Virus record (IMG/VR): IMGVR_UViG_3300021171_000005
Coordinates: 1-64,000 of that record
Length of the DNA: 64,000 nucleotides
Direction: 5' to 3' (one strand)
Source of the DNA: a virus
In this document: piece by piece, positions 6,742-14,809 of the stretch
Layout of the letters: every line of letters starts with the position of its first letter
Numbering within the stretch: position 1 is the stretch's first letter
Translations under genes and position numbers: made by a program
Notes under the pieces: generated by a model
Databases searched by the model: none
Told to the model about the DNA's origin: nothing
The model's input: the letters and a program-made list of their open reading frames with translations, nothing else

Positions 6742-6802
6742 CCGGGGCGTGCGCAGCGGAGGGATTTCATACCCGCCAAAAATCTACCCCTCCGCGCCCC
6801 GG
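6742..6802 (+). terminator. Long two-part hairpin
   Basis: The outer stem CCGGGGC / GCCCCGG (6742-6748, 6796-6802) stacks on an inner stem GCGGAGGG / CCCTCCGC (6756-6763, 6788-6795), with a bulge on the 5' side. It is very stable but has no run of U, so it may be a transcription end, an RNase block or a structured leader for 6949. Confidence 0.5.
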
Positions 6803-6948
6803 TTCTAAGATGCGCTACGAGACTAGACAACTTGATCTTTTAAAGCCGGAGCTGGACACTCTGGCTATCGGTGTTTCCCGATAATGGTTTTTCGATCTCC
6901 CCTAAGCAGTAGTTAACCATAAACCCCTAACCAACAATTAGGAGATAA

Positions 6949-7260
6949 ATGGCTAATAAAGTCACGACCACAATCAATGTTGTTCTCTATTCAGATGGCG
7001 CGTCTACGACGTTTTCTTTTGATTTATTGAAAGATACGTATATGGTGAATAGCGGAGACGGCAGCAATGGCAGCGGTCGGCAGGTAAATTGGTTTTCACA
7101 AGACCCGAAATCAAGCATACCAACGGGAGTTCAGTCTCTTACTCAGTCCATCGGAGGCATAACATACACGGCTTCTCTTTCTGGAACCGTCGTTACTGTC
7201 ACATTGAGCGCGGCGCTGGCAGCCGGTGGTTGGGGTATTGCGGTTTACCCAACATTCTAG
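6949..7260 (+). CDS. Putative small virion (decoration-like) protein
   Basis: 103 residues starting MANKVTTTINVVLYSDGAS. Beta-strand and Ser/Thr/Gly-rich, with SLTQSIGGITYTASLSG. AGGAG precedes the ATG. It is isolated between a strong hairpin and a rho-independent terminator, which fits a highly expressed structural protein. The family is not recognised; virion role inferred from composition and setting. Confidence 0.5.
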   Translation: MANKVTTTINVVLYSDGASTTFSFDLLKDTYMVNSGDGSNGSGRQVNWFSQDPKSSIPTGVQSLTQSIGGITYTASLSGTVVTVTLSAALAAGGWGIAVYPTF

Positions 7261-7266
7261 TTCTGC

Positions 7267-7296
7267 GGCCCCGTTCCGGACGGGCGGGGCCTTTTT
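7267..7296 (+). terminator. Rho-independent terminator
   Basis: GGCCCC / GGGGCC stem (7267-7272, 7286-7291) followed directly by TTTTT (7292-7296). The ATG of the next gene is the next base, so the glycan cassette lies immediately downstream of a terminator. Confidence 0.8.
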
Positions 7297-7983
7297 ATGA
7301 AAATTCTAATCGCCATTCTTAGTTGTGTCCGGGATTCGGACAATGGATTTAATCAGGCCATCAGGGATACTTGGCTCAGAAATCTACAGGGTGCCGAATA
7401 TCGTTTTTTCCTCGGGCGCGGGGCGAAGGCACGACCGGATGATTGCGCGGACGAATTCATTCTAGATTGTCCGGATGGATATTTCAATCTGCCGGAGAAA
7501 TCGAAAGCACTCTTCAAATTGGCCGCAGATCACGAATATGATTTTATATTCAAGTGCGACACCGATACATACGTAAGGCCGGACAGACTTTTATCTTCAA
7601 AGTTCTACGAGCAAGATTATACGGGATATTTTAACGGACCCATAGGTCAGCCCAACGCCGTGTATCAAAGATGTTACTCGTGGGCTAGTGGTGGAAGCGG
7701 ATATTGGCTATCTGGGCGGGCGGCGAAATATTTATCTGAACAAGATACCCATCCAGCCTGTGTGTGCCCCGAGACCAAAATACCTTGCGAGGATTTATGG
7801 GTAGGACAGGTTTTAGGTCCTAGAATCGCAACCGGGTTTTTCTCCGCGAAGCACGATCCCCGATATGGACGAAGCTACCGAGACGACTGCGCAGTTGATA
7901 TCAGCTCCCATTATTGTTCGGAAGGCGCGGGGCGTAAATTTAATACTGATTGGATGTACCGGCATCACGGAGTTAATCAGTGA
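7297..7983 (+). CDS. GT31-like glycosyltransferase
   Basis: 228 residues. Matches the beta-1,3-galactosyltransferase-type pattern: IRDTWL near residue 22, the metal/nucleotide-sugar DTD at 88-90 within FKCDTDTYV, a GGSGYWLSG acceptor loop near 132-140, and CEDLWVG at 164-170. The family transfers a hexose or N-acetylhexosamine from a UDP-sugar; donor and acceptor here are unknown. No ribosome site is seen before its ATG, which abuts the U-tract of a terminator. First gene of a tight five-gene cassette. Confidence 0.7.
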   Translation: MKILIAILSCVRDSDNGFNQAIRDTWLRNLQGAEYRFFLGRGAKARPDDCADEFILDCPDGYFNLPEKSKALFKLAADHEYDFIFKCDTDTYVRPDRLLSSKFYEQDYTGYFNGPIGQPNAVYQRCYSWASGGSGYWLSGRAAKYLSEQDTHPACVCPETKIPCEDLWVGQVLGPRIATGFFSAKHDPRYGRSYRDDCAVDISSHYCSEGAGRKFNTDWMYRHHGVNQ

Positions 7984-8789
7984 TTACCGCGTATCTTCAA
8001 GGCGGAATGTCGAACCAGATGTTTATCTACGCTGCCGCGAAAGCAGCCGCGACTCGTCTGGATACTGATCTCTCCTTGAATGTTTCGAGTTTCGACAAAG
8101 ATTCCATGCGGCAATATTCTTTGGGGTTATGGGCCGGAGTAACCGCTCCGCTCACCAAAGAGCTGCACGGAGAGATCATCCGTGAAGAGGGTCTTCCATA
8201 TAGCCCTGTGATGGTCTCTAGAATTTCCAAAAATTGTACACTCTGGGGGTATTTCCAGTGTGAACAATATTTCAGCGATATCCGCGAAGCGCTGGAAAAG
8301 GACTTCACCCCCCGACCATTGAATGATTGGGGTCGGGAAATCGAACAGCAAATTAAGGCCGCCGGGCAAGATAGTATTTTTCTGACCATCCGACGAACCG
8401 ACTATACGAAATCGGATTTTCATGGCGTTTTGCCTTATGAGTATTATCGCAATGCTCTGAATATTCTGGCACGAGAAACCAACCCGCACGTCTTTGTTTT
8501 CTCGGATGAGCCGGATTGGTGCAAAGAAAATCTTCGCCTGCCGTATAAAATGACCGTAGCAGGGAACTACGACCGCACCACTAAAAATCATCTGGGTAGG
8601 GAAGATCAAGAGCTTTATTTAATGAGTCTTTGCCAGCACGCGGTTATGGCGAATAGTTCGTATAGCTGGTGGGGCGCGTACCTCGGAGCGGATCGCAGGG
8701 GCGGTAAGGTAATTGCTCCAAAACGCTGGTTTCTGAACGCAAATGAAGACCCGAAAGATATTGTACCTTCAAGATGGCTGTCGATCTAA
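7980..8789 (+). CDS. GT11-like alpha-1,2-fucosyltransferase
   Basis: 269 residues, GTG start overlapping the previous stop (GTGA). Shows the GT11 hallmarks: GGMSNQMF at 8-15, the IRRTDY donor-binding motif near 137-142 and NSSYSWWGAYLG near 225-236. GT11 enzymes move fucose from GDP-fucose to a galactose hydroxyl. No GDP-fucose synthesis genes are in the window, so the donor would come from the host. It likely works with its neighbours on a surface glycan. Confidence 0.8.
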   Translation: MITAYLQGGMSNQMFIYAAAKAAATRLDTDLSLNVSSFDKDSMRQYSLGLWAGVTAPLTKELHGEIIREEGLPYSPVMVSRISKNCTLWGYFQCEQYFSDIREALEKDFTPRPLNDWGREIEQQIKAAGQDSIFLTIRRTDYTKSDFHGVLPYEYYRNALNILARETNPHVFVFSDEPDWCKENLRLPYKMTVAGNYDRTTKNHLGREDQELYLMSLCQHAVMANSSYSWWGAYLGADRRGGKVIAPKRWFLNANEDPKDIVPSRWLSI

Positions 8790-9334
8790 ATAAGGCTTCA
8801 TTCGTGGGCGAATGGTCCCCTTCCGCAGAGTGGAAGCAGGCGCTATTAATTGAGTTGGGAAGGCGCTTCAACCTCCCGACCTTCATTGAAACCGGAACTT
8901 GCTGGGGTGCAACAATCGAGGCGGTGCTTCCTTATTTCTCTGAAATTTATTCCGTGGAACTTTGCAAGCCGCTTTACGAAAGTTGTATCGATAGATTTAA
9001 AGAATACTCCAAGGTCAATCTCTTTTATGGCAACAGTGCGGATCGACTGTCCGAAATATTAAAAATTTCTAAAGACTCGAAGCCTCTAATTTGGTTAGAT
9101 GCTCACCCCGCCGGGCCGGGAACCGCTGACGAAGGCGACCCGCTGCCGTCAGAATTACAAATTCTCTTTGAGCATCGTCCGGAAGCGCTGATCTTGATAG
9201 ATGATATTAAGCCGGAATATCGCTTCTGGCAAAACATGAACATTTTGGTTCAACGCACCGATTGGACGCATAAGTTCTTTAATGGCATTTTGATACTGCA
9301 TCGCGGCCAGTACAGTATTCCAGAACGATTCTAA
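8774..9334 (+). CDS. Class I SAM-dependent methyltransferase (glycan-associated type)
   Basis: 186 residues. TFIETGTCWGAT near 36-47 is the SAM-binding motif I; YSVELCKPLY is motif II; PLIWLDAHPAGPG and ALILIDDI follow as later core strands. This form is common in polysaccharide clusters, where it probably methylates a sugar. Overlaps the fucosyltransferase by 16 nt and the next gene by one (TAATG). Confidence 0.65.
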   Translation: MAVDLNKASFVGEWSPSAEWKQALLIELGRRFNLPTFIETGTCWGATIEAVLPYFSEIYSVELCKPLYESCIDRFKEYSKVNLFYGNSADRLSEILKISKDSKPLIWLDAHPAGPGTADEGDPLPSELQILFEHRPEALILIDDIKPEYRFWQNMNILVQRTDWTHKFFNGILILHRGQYSIPERF

Positions 9335-10941
9335 TGAAGATTCTTGTTACAGGTTCCTCGGGGTTAATTGGCGGCGAGGTTGTAGAATATTTCGGCAATC
9401 AGGGACATACGATTGTTGGAATTGATAATAACATGCGGAGAGAGTTTTTCGGCGAGGCCGGAGATACTCTTTGGAATCTGCACAGAGTTGTGCACAGCGT
9501 TCCTAATTATAAGCACCACCAATCGGATATTCGGGATCGCCATACGATTGATTGGATTTTTAGAGACCTCGATGGCCCGTTTGATGTTGTAATTCATTGC
9601 GCGGCGCAGCCTTCACATGACAAGTCCCGCGAGATTCCTGTCACCGATTTTGATGTCAATGCGGTAGGAACTCTAAATCTTCTGGAAGCAACCCGGAAGT
9701 ACGCACCCCAAGCGGTATTCATTTTCATGAGTACCAATAAAGTTTACGGGGATGCGCCGAACGAAAAATTGTTGATAGAGCTGCCGAATAGATTCGATTT
9801 TGCCAAAGACGAAGATAAGCGCGGAATCGACGAAACATGCCGAATTGATCAGAGCACACATTCAATCTTCGGGGCCTCGAAAGTTGCTGCCGATATTTTG
9901 GTTCAAGAGTATGGACGATATTTCGGTCTTAAGACCGCAGTTCTTCGCGGCGGATGCCTGACTGGGCCGGGACATTCGGGAGTAGAGCTTCACGGGTTTC
10001 TTTCCTACCTAGTTAAGTGTGCCATTGAAAGCAAGACATATAAGATTTACGGTTATAAAGGAAAGCAAGTCCGGGACAATATCCATAGCTACGATGTTGT
10101 TCGCGCTATGGACGAGATAATCAAGAATCCGAAATGCGGAGCCGTCTACAACATGGGCGGGGGTCGAGAAAATAGTATTTCTATTCTTGAAGCCATCGAT
10201 AAAATAGAATCGCTGATTGGCAAGAAGATTAATTATGAGTACGTTGACACCCCGCGAGTTGGTGACCATGTTTGTTATATTAGCGATCTGGCTAAGTTTA
10301 AATCTGACTTTCCCCATTGGCAAATAACAAAAGGTATTGACCAGACTCTTTCGGAAATGATACACACGCTGTATTGGGGCAAATACAGCGACCACGAAGA
10401 TACTAAAGTATATCCAGATGCGGACAATGCCGTAATTTGGGATGTAGGAGGTTTCCGAGGTTCGTGGACGGCGAGCATATTGGAGCACTATAGTCCGTCC
10501 AAAGTATATATCTTTGAACCAATAAAAGAATTTTACGACGATTGCCAACGAAGATTCAAAACCGATCCACGAGTGCACATTATTAATGCCGGGCTTTCCA
10601 ACCGCAATGGTACCGCGTCTCTTAGCAAAGATACGATACATAGCAGCGAATTTAAATCTAGTACAGCAGTAGAAAATGTTCCTCTGCGAGATATTGCTGA
10701 ATTGTGCTTCGAAGAAGAAATAGCTGTTATAAGCATTAACGCGGAAGGCGCGGAATTTGAAATACTTCGCCGATTAATAGATACGGGAAATATTTCAAAA
10801 TTTAAAAACGTACAAGTTCAATTCCACAATTTTCATCCAAACGCCGAGAACCTCCGCAGCCAAATACGAGCTGATCTGGCAAAGACACACATCGAATCGT
10901 TTAATTATCCGTTCGTGTGGGAATCGTGGAAACGTAAATGA
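9334..10941 (+). CDS. Fusion: NAD-dependent sugar epimerase + FkbM-type methyltransferase
   Basis: 535 residues. Residues 1 to about 345 form an extended SDR with TGSSGLIGG at 6-14 and FMSTNKVYGD. Segments like RGGCLTGPGHSGVELHGF resemble CDP-paratose 2-epimerase relatives. The usual YxxxK catalytic pair reads F179-GAS-K183 here. Residues about 367-535 are an FkbM-like methyltransferase (IWDVGGFRGSWTA, then VYIFEPI, ending near FVWESWKRK). The joint near residue 360 is encoded by a degenerate palindrome copy (10411-10426). It likely makes and caps a modified sugar; substrate unknown. Confidence 0.7.
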   Translation: MKILVTGSSGLIGGEVVEYFGNQGHTIVGIDNNMRREFFGEAGDTLWNLHRVVHSVPNYKHHQSDIRDRHTIDWIFRDLDGPFDVVIHCAAQPSHDKSREIPVTDFDVNAVGTLNLLEATRKYAPQAVFIFMSTNKVYGDAPNEKLLIELPNRFDFAKDEDKRGIDETCRIDQSTHSIFGASKVAADILVQEYGRYFGLKTAVLRGGCLTGPGHSGVELHGFLSYLVKCAIESKTYKIYGYKGKQVRDNIHSYDVVRAMDEIIKNPKCGAVYNMGGGRENSISILEAIDKIESLIGKKINYEYVDTPRVGDHVCYISDLAKFKSDFPHWQITKGIDQTLSEMIHTLYWGKYSDHEDTKVYPDADNAVIWDVGGFRGSWTASILEHYSPSKVYIFEPIKEFYDDCQRRFKTDPRVHIINAGLSNRNGTASLSKDTIHSSEFKSSTAVENVPLRDIAELCFEEEIAVISINAEGAEFEILRRLIDTGNISKFKNVQVQFHNFHPNAENLRSQIRADLAKTHIESFNYPFVWESWKRK

Positions 10942-11594
10942 GGCGACTCATTGCCATTCCTACTTGCCATCAGTATGTTTACCACGATGCGGGGGCCGCG
11001 CATAGCAACGGCGTTAATGATCTTCGATCTAGTGCGATTCGCCAAACATGGTACAAGACGTGGCAAAGATACAAAGACGAGATTGATTTAAAGTTTTTCT
11101 TCGGACATTTCCCCTCCGAAGCGACTCGTTGCCCAAATCTGGATGAAATATTTCTTGATGTTCCTGACAACTATACCAATCTGCCCGCCAAAGTACAAAA
11201 GATTTTTCACTGGGCTCTAGACTGCGGATACGATTACGTTCTTAAGATAGATGATGATGTTTTCGTCCATGTTGACCGTCTTCTTAGAGAATTCGAAGCC
11301 ACAGATTATAAAGGATTCTCTTGCGGAGATTTTATTAGTGGTGCGGCTTACTGGGTGAGTCGCAAATCAATGCAGTTTATTGTTGACACTCCTTGGCCAA
11401 AAGAGGAATGGGCCGAGGACCGCTGGGTGGGCAAAATCCTCTCTGCCAATGGAATCTACCCGGCAATGGATGAACGCTTTCAAGTCTGTCATTGTGATGT
11501 GTGTATAAAGAAGTTTTCGGAAGAATCGCGAATTACGCTTCATACAAATGGGCCAAAGTTGATGTATGAGCTAGGAAAACAATATGGCGGATGA
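10938..11594 (+). CDS. GT31-like glycosyltransferase (second copy)
   Basis: 218 residues, ATGA overlap with the fusion gene. IRQTWYKTW near 34, KIDDDVFVHVD with the DDD at 105-107, a GAAYWVSR acceptor loop and AEDRWVGK near 159-166 give the full GT31 signature. More complete than the first gene of the cassette and clearly related to it. Probably adds a hexose in the same surface-glycan pathway. Confidence 0.7.
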   Translation: MRRLIAIPTCHQYVYHDAGAAHSNGVNDLRSSAIRQTWYKTWQRYKDEIDLKFFFGHFPSEATRCPNLDEIFLDVPDNYTNLPAKVQKIFHWALDCGYDYVLKIDDDVFVHVDRLLREFEATDYKGFSCGDFISGAAYWVSRKSMQFIVDTPWPKEEWAEDRWVGKILSANGIYPAMDERFQVCHCDVCIKKFSEESRITLHTNGPKLMYELGKQYGG

Positions 11595-11847
11595 TGTTGT
11601 TATCGGCGCAAAGCAGTTTCCGAATCCAAAAGGTGTAAAGCCGCAATCCGACGAGGAATTGCCTACTCGATCTCGGAACATGGATACCAGCAATGCAACG
11701 GGCTCCATGATGACCGATATGAGAAATCCCGCCAAGGCGGATGTTGAAATTGAGAAACATCACCACGACCATCCATTGATGGAACATTTTAATCGCCAAC
11801 CAACTGCCCGAAGACATTTTGGAGCAGGTATAGTATCAGAAAATTAG
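11584..11847 (+). CDS. Hypothetical His-rich protein
   Basis: 87 residues starting MADDVVIGAKQFPNPKGVKP. Near the C-terminus a His cluster (KHHHDHPLMEHFN) could bind metal. Overlaps the preceding gene by 11 nt. Disordered-looking, and it resembles the His-rich protein at 15291-16178 in style. Possibly a minor virion protein; function unknown. Confidence 0.5.
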   Translation: MADDVVIGAKQFPNPKGVKPQSDEELPTRSRNMDTSNATGSMMTDMRNPAKADVEIEKHHHDHPLMEHFNRQPTARRHFGAGIVSEN

Positions 11848-11851
11848 GCCC

Positions 11852-11944
11852 ATGCTGGAACGCATACGAACCTTTGCTGCAGTGATATCCATTCTTATTC
11901 AATTGACTGGATTATATCTGTTGGTGCATTTCCGACCTCGATGA
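11852..11944 (+). CDS. 30-residue single-pass membrane peptide
   Basis: MLERIRTFAAVISILIQLTG followed by LYLLVHFRPR: a basic end, one hydrophobic segment, a basic end. Its stop overlaps the next start (ATGA), which supports translation. Function unknown. Confidence 0.5.
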   Translation: MLERIRTFAAVISILIQLTGLYLLVHFRPR

Positions 11945-12318
11945 CGAATCTATACGAATTATTTTTTGACGGTGCTTTCAAAGACGGGCAATCTTCGTTC
12001 GGCTTTGTCTTATATTTAAATGGCGTACCGATAGATTATGGATATGGATTAACGGATGATACAAAAGAATCCGTAGAATTGCGCGGCCTGTCCGAAGGGC
12101 TTGATTGTTTCATACGTCGCCTCGATTGTGCTGGTGCAGACTTAAGTATATTTGGTGATTCCGTAATTGCAGTTAATTCGGCCCACAGAGACCCGTTCAT
12201 TAAAAGTAAATTGGATCAGATCAGAAAATTAGTATCAAGTTTAGAAATTGCGTGGATTCCCCGCAAACAAAACAAGATTGCTGATGATTTAGCCAAACGG
12301 CTGAGATCATTTGCATAA
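11941..12318 (+). CDS. Ribonuclease HI-like protein
   Basis: 125 residues. FFDGAF (D10), ELRGLSEGLD (E46), FGDSVIAV (D73) and a final RKQNKIADDLAKR (D115/116) reproduce the four-acidic RNase H active site, in a slightly short form lacking the basic handle. It would cut RNA in RNA-DNA hybrids, for example primers. ATGA overlap with the small membrane peptide. A terminator follows. Confidence 0.75.
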   Translation: MTNLYELFFDGAFKDGQSSFGFVLYLNGVPIDYGYGLTDDTKESVELRGLSEGLDCFIRRLDCAGADLSIFGDSVIAVNSAHRDPFIKSKLDQIRKLVSSLEIAWIPRKQNKIADDLAKRLRSFA

Positions 12319-12322
12319 ATCA

Positions 12323-12362
12323 AGGCTCCGCAAAATGCTAATACCATACTTGCGGACCTTTT
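12323..12362 (+). terminator. Rho-independent terminator
   Basis: Stem AGG-c-TCCGCAA / TTGCGGACCT with one bulged C and a 16-nt loop, then TTTT. It lies between the RNase H gene and the structural-type gene at 12376. Confidence 0.65.
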
Positions 12363-12375
12363 AAAAGGAAACACA

Positions 12376-13002
12376 ATGGCTCAAGTAGTTGCACAAGCTC
12401 CTGTAGCTTTTAGCGCGATGACATCTGCGACCGGCACATCTGCTCAGTTGTGGCAGGTTAGCGCGGCGGGCGTTACCGCAGGTCTTACGGCAGGCAATTT
12501 TTACCTTGATTCTCCTTCTTCGAATCTTTTGAATGGTAGACGATTCGAAGTTACCTACGGCGGGTGGATCAAGGCACACGGCGCAACACAGGGCGTTTAC
12601 ATGGGTATGCAGATTTTCCCGTGGAATACGACTGTTTCAGGCGCACGTACTGCCAGCGGCACCAATACCTATACTCCGCTTAGCTCGATCTCTCTGACTG
12701 CTGGTACTTTCTATGACTTTGTTGTTACTCAGCAGTTTTTCGGAGAGTCAAATGCTAATACTCTGACGTTCTTTGCTCCGGTAGTCTACGTCGCCGGAAG
12801 TCAAGTTACGATTGCGTCGTCCTCGTCTCTGACGGGCGGCGTTACCGTTGCTTTCGCCTCCGCTTCGCAGACAGAACCTATTACTGGTGTAAATACCACT
12901 ACGGATTATCCTCTGGCTTCGTTTGTTCCGACAATCCAGAATGGTGTTAGTGATACCACGCAGACTATGCAGTTGACTACGTTCAATTTGCAGGTTGTCT
13001 AA
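12376..13002 (+). CDS. Putative virion structural protein
   Basis: 208 residues starting MAQVVAQAPVAFSAM, rich in Ala, Ser, Thr and Gly with long predicted beta strands; no Cys. AAAAGG precedes the ATG and a terminator separates it from the preceding genes, as for 6949-7260. The composition fits a head decoration or fibre protein. No family recognised. Confidence 0.5.
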   Translation: MAQVVAQAPVAFSAMTSATGTSAQLWQVSAAGVTAGLTAGNFYLDSPSSNLLNGRRFEVTYGGWIKAHGATQGVYMGMQIFPWNTTVSGARTASGTNTYTPLSSISLTAGTFYDFVVTQQFFGESNANTLTFFAPVVYVAGSQVTIASSSSLTGGVTVAFASASQTEPITGVNTTTDYPLASFVPTIQNGVSDTTQTMQLTTFNLQVV

Positions 13003-13016
13003 TTAGAAGGCACGTA

Positions 13017-13403
13017 ATGACTCTAGAAGAGAAACAGCTCGAATTACTTGAAAAGAACAAGCAAAGACGAGCAAAGCAGAACAGAAAGAACGCATCGGGG
13101 CCGCGCAAGAAAGAAGAACGCGGCCCTCGTATGCGCCTCCGGATTCTCTCATTAGAGCAGGTATTGCTCAATAAATTGTTGTACGTTGAAGACCCCCGGC
13201 AAATCGGATACATCGCTCACATCATTGATTGTGAACGTCGCAAACAACCGATTCCCAGCTTTCAAGAATTCTATTATCGACTTGGTGTGCAAGATGAATC
13301 CGAATCCCAAACGTCAGAGCAATTCCAGATTCGAGAAACACACTCCGAATACTTGTCCAGTTCCGGACAAACCAACCGGGAAACAGTATCCGTGGACGGA
13401 TGA
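13017..13403 (+). CDS. Hypothetical basic N-terminus, helical protein
   Basis: 128 residues, MTLEEKQLELLEKNKQRRA, with a Lys/Arg-rich coiled region over the first 45 residues, a helical middle and a Ser/Gln-rich tail. A palindrome copy (13354-13369) is read as LSSSGQ near the C-terminus. It overlaps the next start by ATGA. A nucleic-acid-binding role is possible but unproven. Confidence 0.5.
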   Translation: MTLEEKQLELLEKNKQRRAKQNRKNASGPRKKEERGPRMRLRILSLEQVLLNKLLYVEDPRQIGYIAHIIDCERRKQPIPSFQEFYYRLGVQDESESQTSEQFQIRETHSEYLSSSGQTNRETVSVDG

Positions 13404-13702
13404 GGGTCCGGGACAAGACTCTTTTAATACCAAATATGACTCTATTCGCCAAACTAACCGTCCTTGAATTCATCTCCACTTTTCTGATTGTTGCCTGCAC
13501 GAGAGCTTATGTCAAAGCTGACTATGGCTGGACTTTCGTAACCGAAGCACTGTGGTTGACGCAATGGTTCGCGATGCAAAAATTGATGATTGAAGACCCT
13601 CGGTCTCGTAGTTGGAAATACGGTTATTGGGCCTTTCAGATAGGAACCTTGTCCGGAGCTATGGTTGCCATATGGCTGACTAAACGTCTATATGGGGGCT
13701 AA
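13400..13702 (+). CDS. Two-pass membrane protein
   Basis: 100 residues with hydrophobic segments near residues 16-35 (LTVLEFISTFLIVACTRAYV) and 77-95. The start at 13400 gives an ATGA overlap; an internal ATG at 13436 is also possible. Likely inner membrane. Function unknown; no holin feature beyond size and topology. Confidence 0.5.
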   Translation: MRVRDKTLLIPNMTLFAKLTVLEFISTFLIVACTRAYVKADYGWTFVTEALWLTQWFAMQKLMIEDPRSRSWKYGYWAFQIGTLSGAMVAIWLTKRLYGG

Positions 13703-13704
13703 GA

Positions 13705-14082
13705 ATGCGTTCGGACAAGACCTTAAAAACTTGGTACAACAAAATAAACCGTAGATTCTTCCACGGAACGCTACCCTCTAATATTTGCGTGCGATGGATT
13801 AGCGAAGAAGATTTAGAAGAAGATGAACAACTAGAAGAAGACAATAGTGGATTGGCGTGGAAAGACGATATAGAGTCCCGGCATTACGGAACTATTGTTA
13901 TTAGTAATGATTTGAGAAATGACTGGCGACTAGCTATCGCAATTCTTGTTCATGAAATGTGCCATGTGGCAACTGATTTCCGAGATGAGCACGGCCCCGC
14001 ATTTGAGGAATGGAGACGAATTATAGGAGAGCGCGGTATATTTAGAAAAAGCGCGATTTATAAGGGCTTGACCATTTTTTAG
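13705..14082 (+). CDS. SprT-like zinc metallopeptidase
   Basis: 125 residues. HEMCH at 83-87 is the HExxH zinc motif, with a further His at 96 in DEHGPAFEEW, matching SprT-like domains. The N-terminus TWYNKINRRFFHGTLP is also typical. SprT-like proteins act on DNA-protein crosslinks in other systems; the target in phage infection is unknown. An acidic insert (EEDLEEDEQLEED) is notable. Confidence 0.7.
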   Translation: MRSDKTLKTWYNKINRRFFHGTLPSNICVRWISEEDLEEDEQLEEDNSGLAWKDDIESRHYGTIVISNDLRNDWRLAIAILVHEMCHVATDFRDEHGPAFEEWRRIIGERGIFRKSAIYKGLTIF

Positions 14083-14097
14083 AATATGTGGTGGGTT

Positions 14098-14388
14098 ATG
14101 AAAGAGAAACCCAAACCCGACAGTACCGACATTGGCGCTATAGAGCCGTGGCGATGCACCGGATGTGGCTTGTTTGTATACAATCTTGCCGAAATTGACG
14201 GTGGGATTTATCCAATCGGTGGTGCGAGTCCGCCCCGCTATATAAGCACTGTTTATAATAAAGTTTGTTCTGTGTGTTTCGATATGTTTCACTCCCTCCT
14301 GTCACGAGACTATTGGAAAATAATCCAAGACTCTGAACAAAGTAAGATAAGAAAACTGAGATCGGGTAGCGACTACTTAACGTCTTAA
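14098..14388 (+). CDS. Zinc-ribbon-like hypothetical protein
   Basis: 96 residues starting MKEKPKPDSTDIGAIEPW. CTGCG and CSVC pairs about 43 residues apart suggest one zinc site. The ATG at 14098 is chosen over 14086 because GGTGGG lies just upstream. No family recognised. Confidence 0.5.
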   Translation: MKEKPKPDSTDIGAIEPWRCTGCGLFVYNLAEIDGGIYPIGGASPPRYISTVYNKVCSVCFDMFHSLLSRDYWKIIQDSEQSKIRKLRSGSDYLTS

Positions 14389-14395
14389 TCAGTCG

Positions 14396-14442
14396 AACAG
14401 AGGGAGCCCTCGCAGGGCTGCGACTTTAATTGATGCTCTGTT
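14396..14442 (+). other. Nested hairpin between genes
   Basis: Outer stem AACAGAG / CTCTGTT (14396-14402, 14436-14442) encloses a 6-bp hairpin AGCCCT-CGC-AGGGCT (14405-14419). It precedes the gene at 14453 by 10 nt and could control its translation or mark a processing site. Confidence 0.4.
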
Positions 14443-14452
14443 GTTGGGGCCT

Positions 14453-14809
14453 ATGAAGAATTTCCTGACTACTTTCCGCGCCGCGTCTTTATGGATACTG
14501 CTGCTTCCGTACGCCGTTGGTCTCACGGGTGCCGCATCGAACCAGTTGGTTTTGATTGCCAATCACGATACTTTTCCGGTCATGATGAACAGTTACGCGG
14601 CGGCTCACGTTATGCCCGAAGGAATTGACGAGGAAGGCCATGTATTGATGACCTCTCAGACACATTTAAATTTTCTTGCGGATGTATTTGATTTTCATGA
14701 CGGCTGGATGAGTATCGGTGATTTGCTTTTGATGCTGGGATCGTGGCTATCAACATTCTGTCCATTTGTTTGGGCGTACGTTGTTATTTCGGAAGTGACG
14801 AGAACTTGA
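14453..14809 (+). CDS. Membrane protein, DUF5317-like
   Basis: 118 residues with hydrophobic segments near residues 10-28 and near the C-terminus, and the conserved-looking stretch GAASNQLVLIANHDTFPVMMN. This resembles DUF5317 membrane proteins (by memory). Role unknown. Its stop overlaps the TTG start of the next gene. Confidence 0.5.
   Translation: MKNFLTTFRAASLWILLLPYAVGLTGAASNQLVLIANHDTFPVMMNSYAAAHVMPEGIDEEGHVLMTSQTHLNFLADVFDFHDGWMSIGDLLLMLGSWLSTFCPFVWAYVVISEVTRT

Noticed and set aside
7326-7342. TGTCC-GGGATTC-GGACA as a palindrome-family member
   Set aside because: The spacer is 7 nt, not 6, so the half-sites are out of register.
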